A DNA stretch of 12,356 nt. Origin: an uncultured Fusobacterium sp. (GTDB lineage Bacteria > Fusobacteriota > Fusobacteriia > Fusobacteriales > Fusobacteriaceae). Below the pieces are notes generated by a model, which saw only the letters and a program-made list of their open reading frames with translations, was not told the origin of the DNA and did not search any database. Position numbers and translations under genes: made by a program. The stretch's first letter is position 1; the number at the start of each line of letters is the position of its first letter. The stretch lies in the NCBI GenBank assembly GCA_900545035.1, contig UQXM01000043.1, forward strand, positions 1-12,356, given 5' to 3'. Shown in pieces: positions 1 to 7,272 of the stretch.

Positions 1-18
1 CTTAGGATAAAAATAGTA

Positions 19-29
19 TATAATATAAT
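19..29 (+). promoter_or_regulatory. Possible -10 elements upstream of the helicase-nuclease gene
   Basis: Two overlapping TATAAT hexamers (19-24 and 24-29) lie 30-40 bp before the ATG at 59. Any -35 box for the first would fall at or beyond the window edge, and the surrounding sequence is almost pure A/T, so chance matches are likely. Tentative. Confidence 0.25.
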
Positions 30-58
30 AAAATATAAAATTGATAAGGAGAGGAAAA

Positions 59-2878
59 ATGAAAAGTTTTGATTTATTGAATGAAAAGCAGAAAGAAGCA
101 GCAACATATATAGACGGTCCTCTTCTTATAATTGCAGGTCCCGGATCAGGAAAAACAAGAACTCTTGTAGAAAGAGTATCTTATATTTTAAACAATACAG
201 AAGCAGAGCCTGAAAATATACTTCTTGCCACTTTTACGGAAAAAGCTTCCAGAGAACTGATAACAAGAGTTTCTGAAAATATAGACAGCAGTATAAATTT
301 GAGTGAGATGTATATCGGTACAATTCATTCTATCTGTCTGAGAATAATAGATGAAAATATTGAAAAATCAATTCTCAAAAAAAATTATAAGGTACTGGAT
401 GCTCTTGAGCAGAGATTTTTTATTTATACGAAATTGAAAAGATTTGAAGCTGTTGAGGGATTTGAAAAATTTTTTGAGGGAATGAATGCTGCAAACAGGT
501 GGAAAAAAGCCGGTATTCTTCAAAAATGGATAGACAAAATAAATGAAGAAAGATTGGACAATGAAAAAGCAAATACAAGCAGGAACAGCAGAATTATTTT
601 TTTAAATAAAATACATGAAATATATAGAGTTCTTTTGTTTGAAGAAAACAGCATTGATTTTTCAAATATTCAGCTGGAATGTTACAGGCTCCTTATTGAA
701 AATCCTGAAATTTTAAAAAATATTCGTGAGAAAATTAAATATCTTATGATAGATGAATATCAAGATACAAATCCTATACAGGAAAGAATTTTTTTATTGA
801 TTGCAGGGGAGAAAAAAAATATTTGTGTTGTGGGAGATGACGATCAAGGGATTTACAGATTTCGAGGAGCAACAATAAGAAATATTCTGCATTTCCAAAA
901 AAATTTTAAAGAGGGAGAATGCAGAAAAATTGAACTCGATATAAACTACCGTTCCAATGAAGATATAGTTAATTTTTGCAATAAATGGAACAGCCTTTTA
1001 AAATGGGACGGGTGGAGATATCCTAAAAATATTGTGTCAGGAAAAGAGAGAATTAACAATACTCTGGGAGTAATAAAAATATCTGAAAAAACAGAAAACA
1101 GGTGGGAGGAAAAACTCTGCCGTTTTATTCATTATCTGAAAAGAATAGGAAAGATTGAAGATTTTAATCAGATTGCTTTTTTATTTCGTTCAGTGAGAAA
1201 TTACAGGTCTTTAAGGCTTATGGAAGCTCTTGAAATGAGAGGTATTCCTGTTTACTCTCCCCGTTCGGATATGTTTTTTAAAAGAGAAGAGATAAAGTTT
1301 TTAATCGGAGTATTTTTGAAGATACTGCCAAATACAAAAGAGATTGTGTTTGGAAAAAATTACGGGGCAGAGGGATATTACAAAGAATGCCTGATGACAG
1401 CGGAAAATGCTGTGAAAAAGGACGAAGTTTTACAAAATTATATAAATTCTGCAAAGGAAAGAGGAATTTTTCCGAATTTTTTAAAATTGTTTTATGAAAT
1501 AATTACTGTTCCATGTGAAAGCATAAAAAACTATATGAATTTTGAAGAAAATCATATTTTGAAAAACAGAGGTACATACAATTTTGGAATAATGTCGCAG
1601 ATTTTAGAAAAATTTGATAATCTGTGCAGTTTGGAAAATATTACGGAACAAAATTCTGCAAAGATTGTAAATTATTTTTTTAATATACATTTGAAATTTT
1701 TAATTGATTCAGGTATGGGAGAATATGAAAATATGAAAGAGTATGCTCCCAAAGGGGCTGTTTCTTTTCTTACAGTTCATCAGGGAAAGGGGCTTGAATT
1801 TCCTTGTGTGATTGTCGGTTCACTGGAAGAATATCCCACTGTTGAAAAAGACAAGATACAAGAACAGCTGGAACTTGATATCACAAAAACTTTTGAGCCT
1901 GAATACAGAATAAAAGAATTTGATTTTTGGAGAATATATTATACAGCATTTTCAAGAGCACAAAATCTTTTGGCACTTACCTGCATAGAAAACAATTACA
2001 AACCTGTACCGAGCATACCTTTTAAAAGTGTGTATGAAGATTTAAAAGATGCGGCAGACAAAGATTTTGAGTTTCACAAACTGAATTTTGAAGAAGTAAA
2101 GGAAATAAATATAAAAGAGATATTTGCTTTTACATCTCATATCAGTGTTTATAAATCATGTCCTCTTCTTTATAAATTGGAAAAAAAATATGAGTTTGTT
2201 TTTCCAAAAAACAGAGGAATGATTTTCGGGATTCTTGTTCACGAAACTTTGGAAGAGATAAACAGAGATATATTTAATAAAAAAATTATTTCAAATGAAA
2301 TAATTTTACAAAAGTTCAGAGATAATTACAGCAATCTTAATAGAAAATATAAAATTGATTTAGATGAAGAAGTTTTAAAATCGGGAGAACATGATATTCT
2401 TAATTATTATAAAAATTCCTCAGAAATTTACAATAATATAAAAGATATTGAAATAAAGCTTTCTTTTGTGAAAGACAGATATATTCTTGAAGGAACAGCA
2501 GACCTTGTTATTGAGAAAAACGGAGAGCTTGAAATAATTGATTTTAAAACAGGAAAGCGTGGAAGCACAGAAGATATTTATATTAATCAGTTGGAAATAT
2601 ATGCTTATCTTTTAAGAAAAAAATATAAACGAGAGATACGAAGAGGAAAACTTTATTATTTGGAAGAAGAAAATGAGCAAAAAATAACAGAGATTGTATT
2701 TACAGAAGAGAATCTGAAAAATGCTGCAGAAGATTTTGATTGTACAGCTGAAAAAATTCTTTCTGAAAATTTTGAAACAGAGTTTGATTTAAGAAAGGGA
2801 AAATGTATTTCATGTATTTTTGCAGAATACTGTAAAAACCAAAATGAAAGTTTACAGAACGAGGAAAAAGGTATATAA
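59..2878 (+). CDS. UvrD/PcrA-family helicase fused to a RecB-type (PD-(D/E)XK) Fe-S nuclease
   Basis: Superfamily 1A DNA helicase with a C-terminal nuclease, 939 aa. Visible helicase motifs are Walker A GPGSGKT (27-33), motif Ia ATFTEKA (57-63), GTIHS (87-91), Walker B MIDEYQD (230-236), VVGDDDQGIYRFRGA (257-271), NYRS (296-299), HQGKGLE (574-580) and YTAFSRAQ (628-635). From about residue 690 a RecB-like nuclease follows: H728, D815 in GTAD, D828/K830 in IIDFKTGK, and Q844 in QLEIYAY. Cys701 plus C916-X2-C919-X5-C925 form the four-cysteine pattern of Fe-S nucleases of the AddB/AdnAB/Cas4 type. This architecture matches AdnA/AdnB-like end-resection enzymes, so a role in double-strand break processing in the cytoplasm is inferred. 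No partner subunit is in the window. I chose ATG at 59 because AAGGAGAGG (46-54) precedes it; an in-frame TTG at 41 would place this ribosome site inside the gene. It is the first gene of a three-gene + strand run. Confidence 0.9.
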   Translation: MKSFDLLNEKQKEAATYIDGPLLIIAGPGSGKTRTLVERVSYILNNTEAEPENILLATFTEKASRELITRVSENIDSSINLSEMYIGTIHSICLRIIDENIEKSILKKNYKVLDALEQRFFIYTKLKRFEAVEGFEKFFEGMNAANRWKKAGILQKWIDKINEERLDNEKANTSRNSRIIFLNKIHEIYRVLLFEENSIDFSNIQLECYRLLIENPEILKNIREKIKYLMIDEYQDTNPIQERIFLLIAGEKKNICVVGDDDQGIYRFRGATIRNILHFQKNFKEGECRKIELDINYRSNEDIVNFCNKWNSLLKWDGWRYPKNIVSGKERINNTLGVIKISEKTENRWEEKLCRFIHYLKRIGKIEDFNQIAFLFRSVRNYRSLRLMEALEMRGIPVYSPRSDMFFKREEIKFLIGVFLKILPNTKEIVFGKNYGAEGYYKECLMTAENAVKKDEVLQNYINSAKERGIFPNFLKLFYEIITVPCESIKNYMNFEENHILKNRGTYNFGIMSQILEKFDNLCSLENITEQNSAKIVNYFFNIHLKFLIDSGMGEYENMKEYAPKGAVSFLTVHQGKGLEFPCVIVGSLEEYPTVEKDKIQEQLELDITKTFEPEYRIKEFDFWRIYYTAFSRAQNLLALTCIENNYKPVPSIPFKSVYEDLKDAADKDFEFHKLNFEEVKEINIKEIFAFTSHISVYKSCPLLYKLEKKYEFVFPKNRGMIFGILVHETLEEINRDIFNKKIISNEIILQKFRDNYSNLNRKYKIDLDEEVLKSGEHDILNYYKNSSEIYNNIKDIEIKLSFVKDRYILEGTADLVIEKNGELEIIDFKTGKRGSTEDIYINQLEIYAYLLRKKYKREIRRGKLYYLEEENEQKITEIVFTEENLKNAAEDFDCTAEKILSENFETEFDLRKGKCISCIFAEYCKNQNESLQNEEKGI

Positions 2879-2927
2879 TATTCTGTAATTATATTTAAAA
2901 GTATATTCAGAAAAGGTGAGAATTAAA

Positions 2928-3944
2928 ATGTATGCAGAGATACAAAAAAATGCTGAAACAACAAGAATTAATGAATTTATATCAGCAGTAAAGGAAAGAA
3001 ATTTTGGAATAATTGATATTACAGACAACGGGGTAAGAAAAATAGGGGTGTTGGGAAAAGAGCATCACAAACTTTCTGATTTATGGGATAAGTTTGAAGA
3101 TACAGTAAAAGAGATACATTTTATAGAAAAACCTTATAAATTTACAAGCAGAGATTTCAAGAATTCAGATACAGTGATAAAAATAAGAGATGTGGAGATA
3201 GGCGGTGAAAATTTTGTTCTTTTTGCCGGACCGTGTTCAGTTGAAAACAGAGAAATGGTTATGGAGATTGCGGCTGAAGTAAAGAAAAACGGCGGAAAAA
3301 TTTTAAGAGGAGGGGCTTTTAAGCCAAGAACTTCTCCTTATGATTTTCAGGGATTGGAAGAAGAGGGACTTATTTACATGAGGGAAGCCTGTGATAAATA
3401 CGGTCTTTTAATGTGTACAGAAATTATGGACAGCAGAAATATTGACCTTGTATGCAGATATGCAGATATTTTGCAGGTGGGAGCAAGAAATATGCAGAAT
3501 TTTTCTCTGCTGAAAGACTTGGGGAAAATTAACAAACCTGTTCTTTTAAAAAGAGGAATGGCAGCAGCGATTTCTGAATTTCTCATGGCGGCAGAATATC
3601 TTATTGCTTATGGAAACAGTGAGATAATCTTGTGTGAGAGAGGAATAAAGACTTTTGAAAAGATGACAAGAAACACTGTGGATATAAATGCTGTGGCTCT
3701 TATAAAAGAACTTTCTCATCTGCCGATAGTTATAGATGCAAGTCACGGAACCGGAATAAGAAATTTGGTTGAGCCTGTTACATTGGCAGGAATAATGGCA
3801 GGTGCTGACGGAGCAATGATAGAGGTACATAAAAATCCGTGCTGTGCAGTTTCAGACGGAGATCAGACACTTGATTTTGAGATGTTTAAAAATACGGCAG
3901 AAAATATATTTAAAACAGCGGAGTTCAGAAAATCATTAAAATAA
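2928..3944 (+). CDS. aroF: 3-deoxy-7-phosphoheptulonate (DAHP) synthase, AroF/Thermotoga type
   Basis: Catalyses condensation of phosphoenolpyruvate and erythrose 4-phosphate, the first step of the shikimate pathway to aromatic amino acids. It has 338 aa, the usual length for the class I-beta family. Residues 1-65 form a ferredoxin-like N-terminal regulatory domain, as in the Thermotoga enzyme, where it mediates feedback inhibition by tyrosine and phenylalanine; the same control here is inferred. The barrel carries AGPCSVE (100-106), KPRTSPY (132-138), QVGARNMQ (183-190), LLKRG (206-210) and DASHGTG (270-276). Likely metal ligands are C103, H273, E299 and D310, all present. The start is ATG at 2928 because AGGTGAG (2914-2920) is properly spaced; an in-frame GTG at 2916 overlaps that site. 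The gene follows the helicase by 49 bp and precedes the next gene by 9 bp, so cotranscription with the downstream gene is likely. Confidence 0.95.
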   Translation: MYAEIQKNAETTRINEFISAVKERNFGIIDITDNGVRKIGVLGKEHHKLSDLWDKFEDTVKEIHFIEKPYKFTSRDFKNSDTVIKIRDVEIGGENFVLFAGPCSVENREMVMEIAAEVKKNGGKILRGGAFKPRTSPYDFQGLEEEGLIYMREACDKYGLLMCTEIMDSRNIDLVCRYADILQVGARNMQNFSLLKDLGKINKPVLLKRGMAAAISEFLMAAEYLIAYGNSEIILCERGIKTFEKMTRNTVDINAVALIKELSHLPIVIDASHGTGIRNLVEPVTLAGIMAGADGAMIEVHKNPCCAVSDGDQTLDFEMFKNTAENIFKTAEFRKSLK

Positions 3945-3953
3945 AGGAGAATT

Positions 3954-4691
3954 ATGTTTGCAGATAAAGGAAAATATTTTCAGATAAATAATTTGGAAAA
4001 ATATAAAATAACAGCAGTATATACTACAAAAGAAATAGGAGATATTGATATTCTTTTTAAAGACAGAGAAAAAAGTTCTGAAAATATAGAAAAATATTTT
4101 GGAAAAAAGAACAGTGTTGTTGTTTATGCAAAACAGAGCCACACAGATAATATAGTTTTTATTACAGATGAAACAGACAAATATTTTTATGAAGATGTGG
4201 ACGGATTTATAACCAAGAGAAAAGATATTGTGCTTATGACACAATATGCTGATTGTCTGCCTGTTTTTCTTTATGATAAGGTTAATGATATTATAGGAGT
4301 ATGTCATTCTGGGTGGAAAGGAAGTTTTAAAGGGATAGGAATAAAAGCTGTGGATATGATGAATGAAAAATACGGCTCAAAACCTGAAAATATAATTATT
4401 GCTTTGGGAATAGGAATTCAATGTAAAAATTATGAAGTGGGGGAAGAGTTCTATAATCAGTTCAGAGAAAAATTTGATAATGAACTTATTGAAAACTCTT
4501 TTAAATTTATAAACGGAAAATGGCATTTCGGAAATATAGAATTTAATAAAACAAGATTTTTAAGAAAAGGTGTTCTTCCTGAAAATATTATTGTTTCAGA
4601 TGAATGTACATATGAAAATTCAAGATTTAATTCATTCAGAAGAGAAAAAAATAAAAACAGAAATGCCGGAATTATATTTTATACAAAATAA
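3954..4691 (+). CDS. pgeF: Laccase-domain (YfiH/DUF152) family protein, probable peptidoglycan editing factor PgeF
   Basis: Multicopper-oxidase-like laccase-domain protein, 245 aa, full family length. The family is described as purine nucleoside-active enzymes and, in E. coli, as a factor that removes wrongly incorporated residues from peptidoglycan precursors; which role applies here cannot be read from sequence. Diagnostic motifs are KQSHTD (60-65), QYADCLPVFL (97-106), GVCHSGWKG (115-123), YEVGEEF (160-166) and SDECTY (215-220) with FNSFRR (225-230). The conserved zinc ligands H63, C101 and H118 are intact. The loop around 150-158 reads ALGIGIQCK, where many relatives carry a Gly-Pro; this may be ordinary variation. 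Start ATG at 3954 follows AAAGGAGA. It is separated from the DAHP synthase gene by 9 bp and ends at a hairpin terminator, so it is the last gene of this transcript. Confidence 0.9.
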   Translation: MFADKGKYFQINNLEKYKITAVYTTKEIGDIDILFKDREKSSENIEKYFGKKNSVVVYAKQSHTDNIVFITDETDKYFYEDVDGFITKRKDIVLMTQYADCLPVFLYDKVNDIIGVCHSGWKGSFKGIGIKAVDMMNEKYGSKPENIIIALGIGIQCKNYEVGEEFYNQFREKFDNELIENSFKFINGKWHFGNIEFNKTRFLRKGVLPENIIVSDECTYENSRFNSFRREKNKNRNAGIIFYTK

Positions 4692-4714
4692 AAAATCCTC
4701 GAAAGAGGATTTTT
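4692..4714. terminator. Bidirectional Rho-independent terminator
   Basis: Perfect 9-bp stem AAAATCCTC (4692-4700) / GAGGATTTT (4705-4713) with a GAAA loop. A T-run follows on the + strand and an A-run precedes it, so it can end both the + strand pgeF transcript and the minus-strand repressor transcript, which converge here. It starts immediately after the pgeF stop codon. Confidence 0.9.
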
Positions 4715-4715
4715 A

Positions 4716-5408
4716 TTATATATCACTTAGTACTTTTATAACTTTTCCGACAGCATAGAAATGTTCTCCCGGTCCTATATATATAGGAGTATAATTTGGG
4801 TTGTCGCTTATAAGTGCTGTATAATTTTTAGTTTTTTTCAGTCTTTTTACATAAGCCATATCATCAACGAAAAATGCTCCTATATCTCCGTTTCTGATTT
4901 CTACATTTTTTTTACAGATAATTATAGAACCATCTTTTATTGTAGGTTCCATAGAATCCCCCACAACATTTACAGCAAAAATATTGTTGCTGCTGTTGCG
5001 AAGTCCCGGCAGGACTATATAATCTGTGATATCTTCATCTGTAAAAGCTCCTGTTCCTGCTGATATTCTTTCAAAAAGAGGAACAACATTTTCAGTTTCT
5101 TCCAAAAGATTGTGCATTTTATTTTTATCTTTTTCTTTTATTTCACTTTTAAGTTTTTCTAAAGTATCTAAAATAACTTTTGGTGTTCTCTCAACAGCAG
5201 CAAGATAAAACATATGCTGTTTTTGCTTTTCATTCAGATTAAGAGCTTCGGCTATTTTTTCAAGTATATCTTGACTGGGAGGGTTTCTTACTTCCCCTCT
5301 TTCGATTGAGTTAAAATATGATTGAGTTATACCTGCAAGTTTTGCAAATTTATTCTGGCTGTATCCCAATTCTTCTCTTTTTGTTTTTAAGAAAGTAATA
5401 AAATCCAT
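4716..5408 (-). CDS. Xre-family repressor with LexA/CI-like S24 autocleavage domain
   Basis: Transcriptional repressor of 230 aa. Residues 5-60 form a Xre helix-turn-helix (KLAGITQSYFNSIERGE is the recognition region). A charged linker spans about 73-105. An S24/LexA peptidase fold follows, with a candidate scissile Ala117-Gly118 in ISAGTG, nucleophile Ser152 in VVGDSMEP and general base Lys188 in AYVKRL. In LexA, CI and HdiR this arrangement supports RecA-stimulated or related self-cleavage; all key residues are present, so inactivation by DNA damage or another stress is a reasonable inference. The start ATG follows AAGGAGG (5415-5421). The gene is divergent from a 71-aa unknown gene, and the shared spacer holds a dyad over its own promoter. 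There are no phage genes nearby, so it looks like a host or domesticated repressor rather than one from an intact prophage. Confidence 0.93.
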   Translation of the reverse strand: MDFITFLKTKREELGYSQNKFAKLAGITQSYFNSIERGEVRNPPSQDILEKIAEALNLNEKQKQHMFYLAAVERTPKVILDTLEKLKSEIKEKDKNKMHNLLEETENVVPLFERISAGTGAFTDEDITDYIVLPGLRNSSNNIFAVNVVGDSMEPTIKDGSIIICKKNVEIRNGDIGAFFVDDMAYVKRLKKTKNYTALISDNPNYTPIYIGPGEHFYAVGKVIKVLSDI

Positions 5409-5428
5409 AGGTAGCCTCCTTACACCTG

Positions 5429-5452
5429 TTTATAGTTAAATTGTACTATAAA
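5429..5452. promoter_or_regulatory. 24-bp dyad operator over the repressor promoter
   Basis: Inverted repeat with 8-bp perfect arms TTTATAGT (5429-5436) and ACTATAAA (5445-5452) around an 8-bp centre that also holds a symmetric AATT. It covers the -10 of the repressor promoter. Size and symmetry suit a dimeric Xre/LexA-like repressor. Binding is inferred. Confidence 0.65.
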
Positions 5453-5468
5453 TTTTAATAGATTGCAA
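5440..5468 (-). promoter_or_regulatory. Promoter of the Xre-S24 repressor gene
   Basis: On the minus strand, TTGCAA (5463-5468) and TACAAT (5440-5445) are separated by exactly 17 bp. Expected transcription begins near 5433, about 25 nt before the start codon. The -10 lies inside the 24-bp dyad, consistent with autorepression. Confidence 0.7.
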
Positions 5469-5484
5469 GAAAATTAAAAAACTA

Positions 5485-5513
5485 TTGACAAATATAGATA
5501 ACAAGAATATAAT
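5485..5513 (+). promoter_or_regulatory. Consensus sigma-70-type promoter for the 71-aa protein
   Basis: TTGACA (5485-5490), a 17-bp spacer and TATAAT (5508-5513): an exact consensus match on the + strand, reading toward the small gene at 5577. Such strength usually needs tight control, and repressor half-sites sit in and beside it. Confidence 0.85.
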
Positions 5514-5536
5514 AGTTATAGATAAATACAGATAAC
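5493..5536 (+). repeat. Three direct copies of a TATAGATAA-like half-site across the + promoter
   Basis: TATAGATAAC (5493-5502), TATAGATAAA (5517-5526) and TACAGATAAC (5527-5536). The first is within the promoter spacer; the other two cover the expected transcription start. They resemble the half-sites of the dyad on the other promoter (TATAGTTAA, and TATAGTACA on the minus strand). Also present is AGTTAT (5514-5519) facing ATAACT (5532-5537). Probable operators for the divergent repressor, by inference. Confidence 0.55.
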
Positions 5537-5576
5537 TTTAAAAAAAGAAAAATCACTGGAATATGGAGGTATTGTT

Positions 5577-5792
5577 ATGAGAATACTGATAAAAGATAAA
5601 AAATGGAATCTGTTTGTGGGAAACATTGTTTTAGTATGTGACATTCATGAAAAAAATGGTATTTTCAGCATAGAATTTCCATACGGTGATAAAAAAATAT
5701 CTTTAAAAAGTAATAATATAGACAGAACTTTAAATTATTTGGAAAATATATTTTTAAATGCAGATACACAAATTTCTGAAAAAAGTGCTTAA
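5577..5792 (+). CDS. Small unrecognised protein under repressor control
   Basis: 71 aa; I do not recognise the family. The sequence is lysine-rich and mixed hydrophobic/charged, with alternating hydrophobic residues suggesting beta strands in the first 45 residues (NLFVGNIVLVCDIHE, IFSIEFPYG, KKISLKS) and a likely helix near 48-60 (IDRTLNYLENIF). No signal peptide, membrane segment, zinc motif or helix-turn-helix is apparent. The start is supported by GGAGG (5565-5569) seven bases before ATG. It is a real gene by context: a consensus promoter upstream, a perfect terminator palindrome downstream, and a divergent Xre-S24 repressor whose probable operators overlap its promoter. It is therefore likely a stress-induced or conditionally expressed small protein; the function is unknown. 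Confidence 0.75.
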   Translation: MRILIKDKKWNLFVGNIVLVCDIHEKNGIFSIEFPYGDKKISLKSNNIDRTLNYLENIFLNADTQISEKSA

Positions 5793-5821
5793 AAAATCCG
5801 GGAAAATTTTCCCGGATTTTT
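5792..5821. terminator. Bidirectional terminator, 30-bp perfect palindrome
   Basis: Perfect palindrome centred between 5806 and 5807, with the GC core TCCGGG/CCCGGA flanked by A and T runs. It starts in the stop codon of the 71-aa gene and ends directly against the stop codon of brnQ on the minus strand, so it can serve both converging transcripts. Confidence 0.9.
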
Positions 5822-7126
5822 CTATTTTTGATTTTGAGTTTTTGCTTTTAATTTTGCAGCTTTTCTCACAGGAGCAATAAAAGATGCAATTATCATTCCT
5901 GCAACACATGGGATAACCCAGACAAATCCTTGTTCAGCCAAAGGAATTTTCTTTAAGAAAACAGAAAGAGCATCTATTTTTAAAACTTTAACTCCGATTT
6001 CTTCAAGTGTGATTACAAGAAGTGTTATATAAGTAGCAGCTCTGTAAACCAATACATGTTTTACTCCAAAAATATTTAAAAGAATAAGAATGATTGTTAC
6101 CGGATATAAAATACATAATACAGGAACTGAAAGTTTTATGATAAAATCAACTCCTCCTATTGCCATAACACCTGAAAAAATACAAATAATAACAGACCAT
6201 GCTTTGTAAGGAACAGGTGTCAGTCTTGCAAACCAGTCGCTCGCAATAGCCACAAGTCCAACAGATGTCGTAAGGCAAGCAGCAGCCACACAGATACCGA
6301 AAGCTATTTTTCCGGCAGATCCAAGAGTAACTTCAGCAAGATAAAGAGCAGCACTTGTAGTAGAAAATGTTCCCACACCGCTTACTTTTGCTCCAAGATA
6401 CATTAAGCTGAAATAGATAAGTCCCAATCCAAGAGCGGCAATAAGAGCTGAACCTGAAAGAAAATATCTTTGTTCTTTTTCATCAATTATTCCTTTTCCT
6501 TCAAGTCCTTTTATAATTACAACACCGAAAAGTACAGATGCAAGAGCATCCATTGTCTGGTATCCGTTTACAAATCCATTTGCAAAAACTCCTGTTACAT
6601 TTTTATCGACAGCATTTCCTATATCTCCTGTTACTCCAAGCACAGCAATAGCTGCCAGAATAATCAAGATAATCGGAGTAAGAAATTTTCCGATAATATC
6701 AGTGATTTTTGATTCTCTTATAACAAGGATAAGAGTAACACCGAAGAAAATCACAGATGTAATAACCGAAAGAATAAACGGATCTGTATTTGGAAAAGAT
6801 GGAAGCACTCCCATTTCAAAAGTAGTAGAACCTGTTCTCGGAATAGCAAACAGAGGTCCTATTACGATTACCAGTGCAGTACAGTATAATGTATTAAATC
6901 TTGAAGAAATTTTTACTGAAAAATCTTCAAGTTTTCCCACTTTTGTAAAAGCAAGAACTCCTAAAAGAGGAAGTCCCACTCCTGTCAGCAGAAATCCTAT
7001 TCCTGCCAAAAGCCAGTCTTTCCCCATTGCAATTCCTAGTGAAGGGGGAAAAATTAAATTTCCTGCTCCGAAGAACATAGCAAACAGAGCAAATCCCAAA
7101 ATCAAAACTTCTTTTTTCCTGTTCAT
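5822..7126 (-). CDS. brnQ: Branched-chain amino acid carrier BrnQ (LIVCS family)
   Basis: Cation-coupled inner-membrane carrier for leucine, isoleucine and valine, 434 aa with about 12 hydrophobic segments, typical for the family. Family signatures are GAGNLIFPP (20-28), PRTGSTTFE (96-104) and GYQTMDALAS (188-197). The end is a basic tail (RKAAKLKAKTQNQK). The start was placed at the ATG at 7126 (MNRKKEVLILG) because AGGAGG (7137-7142) lies 10 bp upstream and the family begins here; an in-frame ATG at 7192 would add 22 residues reaching into the upstream terminator. The gene is alone in its unit, ends at a palindromic terminator, and is preceded by a leader peptide and an attenuator, so expression probably rises when branched-chain aminoacyl-tRNAs are short. 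It sits just downstream of a complete liv ABC operon for the same substrates. Confidence 0.95.
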   Translation of the reverse strand: MNRKKEVLILGFALFAMFFGAGNLIFPPSLGIAMGKDWLLAGIGFLLTGVGLPLLGVLAFTKVGKLEDFSVKISSRFNTLYCTALVIVIGPLFAIPRTGSTTFEMGVLPSFPNTDPFILSVITSVIFFGVTLILVIRESKITDIIGKFLTPIILIILAAIAVLGVTGDIGNAVDKNVTGVFANGFVNGYQTMDALASVLFGVVIIKGLEGKGIIDEKEQRYFLSGSALIAALGLGLIYFSLMYLGAKVSGVGTFSTTSAALYLAEVTLGSAGKIAFGICVAAACLTTSVGLVAIASDWFARLTPVPYKAWSVIICIFSGVMAIGGVDFIIKLSVPVLCILYPVTIILILLNIFGVKHVLVYRAATYITLLVITLEEIGVKVLKIDALSVFLKKIPLAEQGFVWVIPCVAGMIIASFIAPVRKAAKLKAKTQNQK

Positions 7127-7177
7127 AAAATAAAATCCTCCTGAAAATATCATAAAAATAATTTGTAACTTATTCAT

Positions 7178-7208
7178 AAAAAAAGCAGCCACAGTAATTA
7201 GGCTGCTT
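7178..7208 (-). terminator. Attenuator terminator in the brnQ leader
   Basis: On the minus strand AAGCAGCC (7201-7208) pairs with GGCTGCTT (7183-7190) around a 10-nt loop, followed by a run of seven T (7178-7184). It lies 51 nt before the brnQ ATG and after the leader-peptide stop codon, so it acts within the untranslated leader rather than at the end of a gene. Confidence 0.85.
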
Positions 7209-7272
7209 AATTAAACTAAGTTATATAAAACACATCACGGCAGAACAAATCGGAGATGTATTAAAGAAGTCC
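7201..7272 (-). promoter_or_regulatory. Candidate antiterminator pairing of the brnQ leader
   Basis: GGACTTCTTTAAT (7260-7272, minus strand), which spans the last sense codons and stop of the leader peptide, can pair imperfectly with ATTAAGCAGCC (7201-7211), the 5' arm of the terminator. The pairs are GG:CC, CT:AG, CTT:AAG and AAT:ATT, with small bulges and one mismatch. Between them a small hairpin (ACATC at 7255-7259 with GATGT at 7232-7236) could bring the arms together. A ribosome stalled on the upstream Ile codons leaves this arm free; one reaching the stop codon covers it. Pairing was worked out by eye, without energy calculation. Confidence 0.5.

Noticed and set aside
41..58. TTG start adding six residues to the helicase-nuclease
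   Set aside because: It would place the AAGGAGAGG ribosome site inside the gene; the ATG at 59 is correctly spaced from it.
2879..2915. Weak hairpin TTCTG/CAGAA between the helicase and DAHP synthase genes
   Set aside because: The 5-bp stem has a 22-nt AT loop and no T-run; it is too weak to call a terminator.
2916..2927. GTG start for the DAHP synthase
   Set aside because: The GTG is part of the AGGTGAG ribosome site serving the ATG at 2928.
3546..3830. Minus-strand open frames within the DAHP synthase and other genes
   Set aside because: They are shadows of clearly coding frames, with no ribosome sites or recognisable protein features.
4716..5821. Prophage remnant around the S24 repressor
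   Set aside because: There is no integrase, Cro, structural or lysis gene and no attachment-site repeat; the neighbours are ordinary chromosomal genes.
7127..7192. Extended BrnQ start at 7192
   Set aside because: The extension runs into the attenuator terminator and lacks its own ribosome site; the family start with AGGAGG upstream is at 7126.
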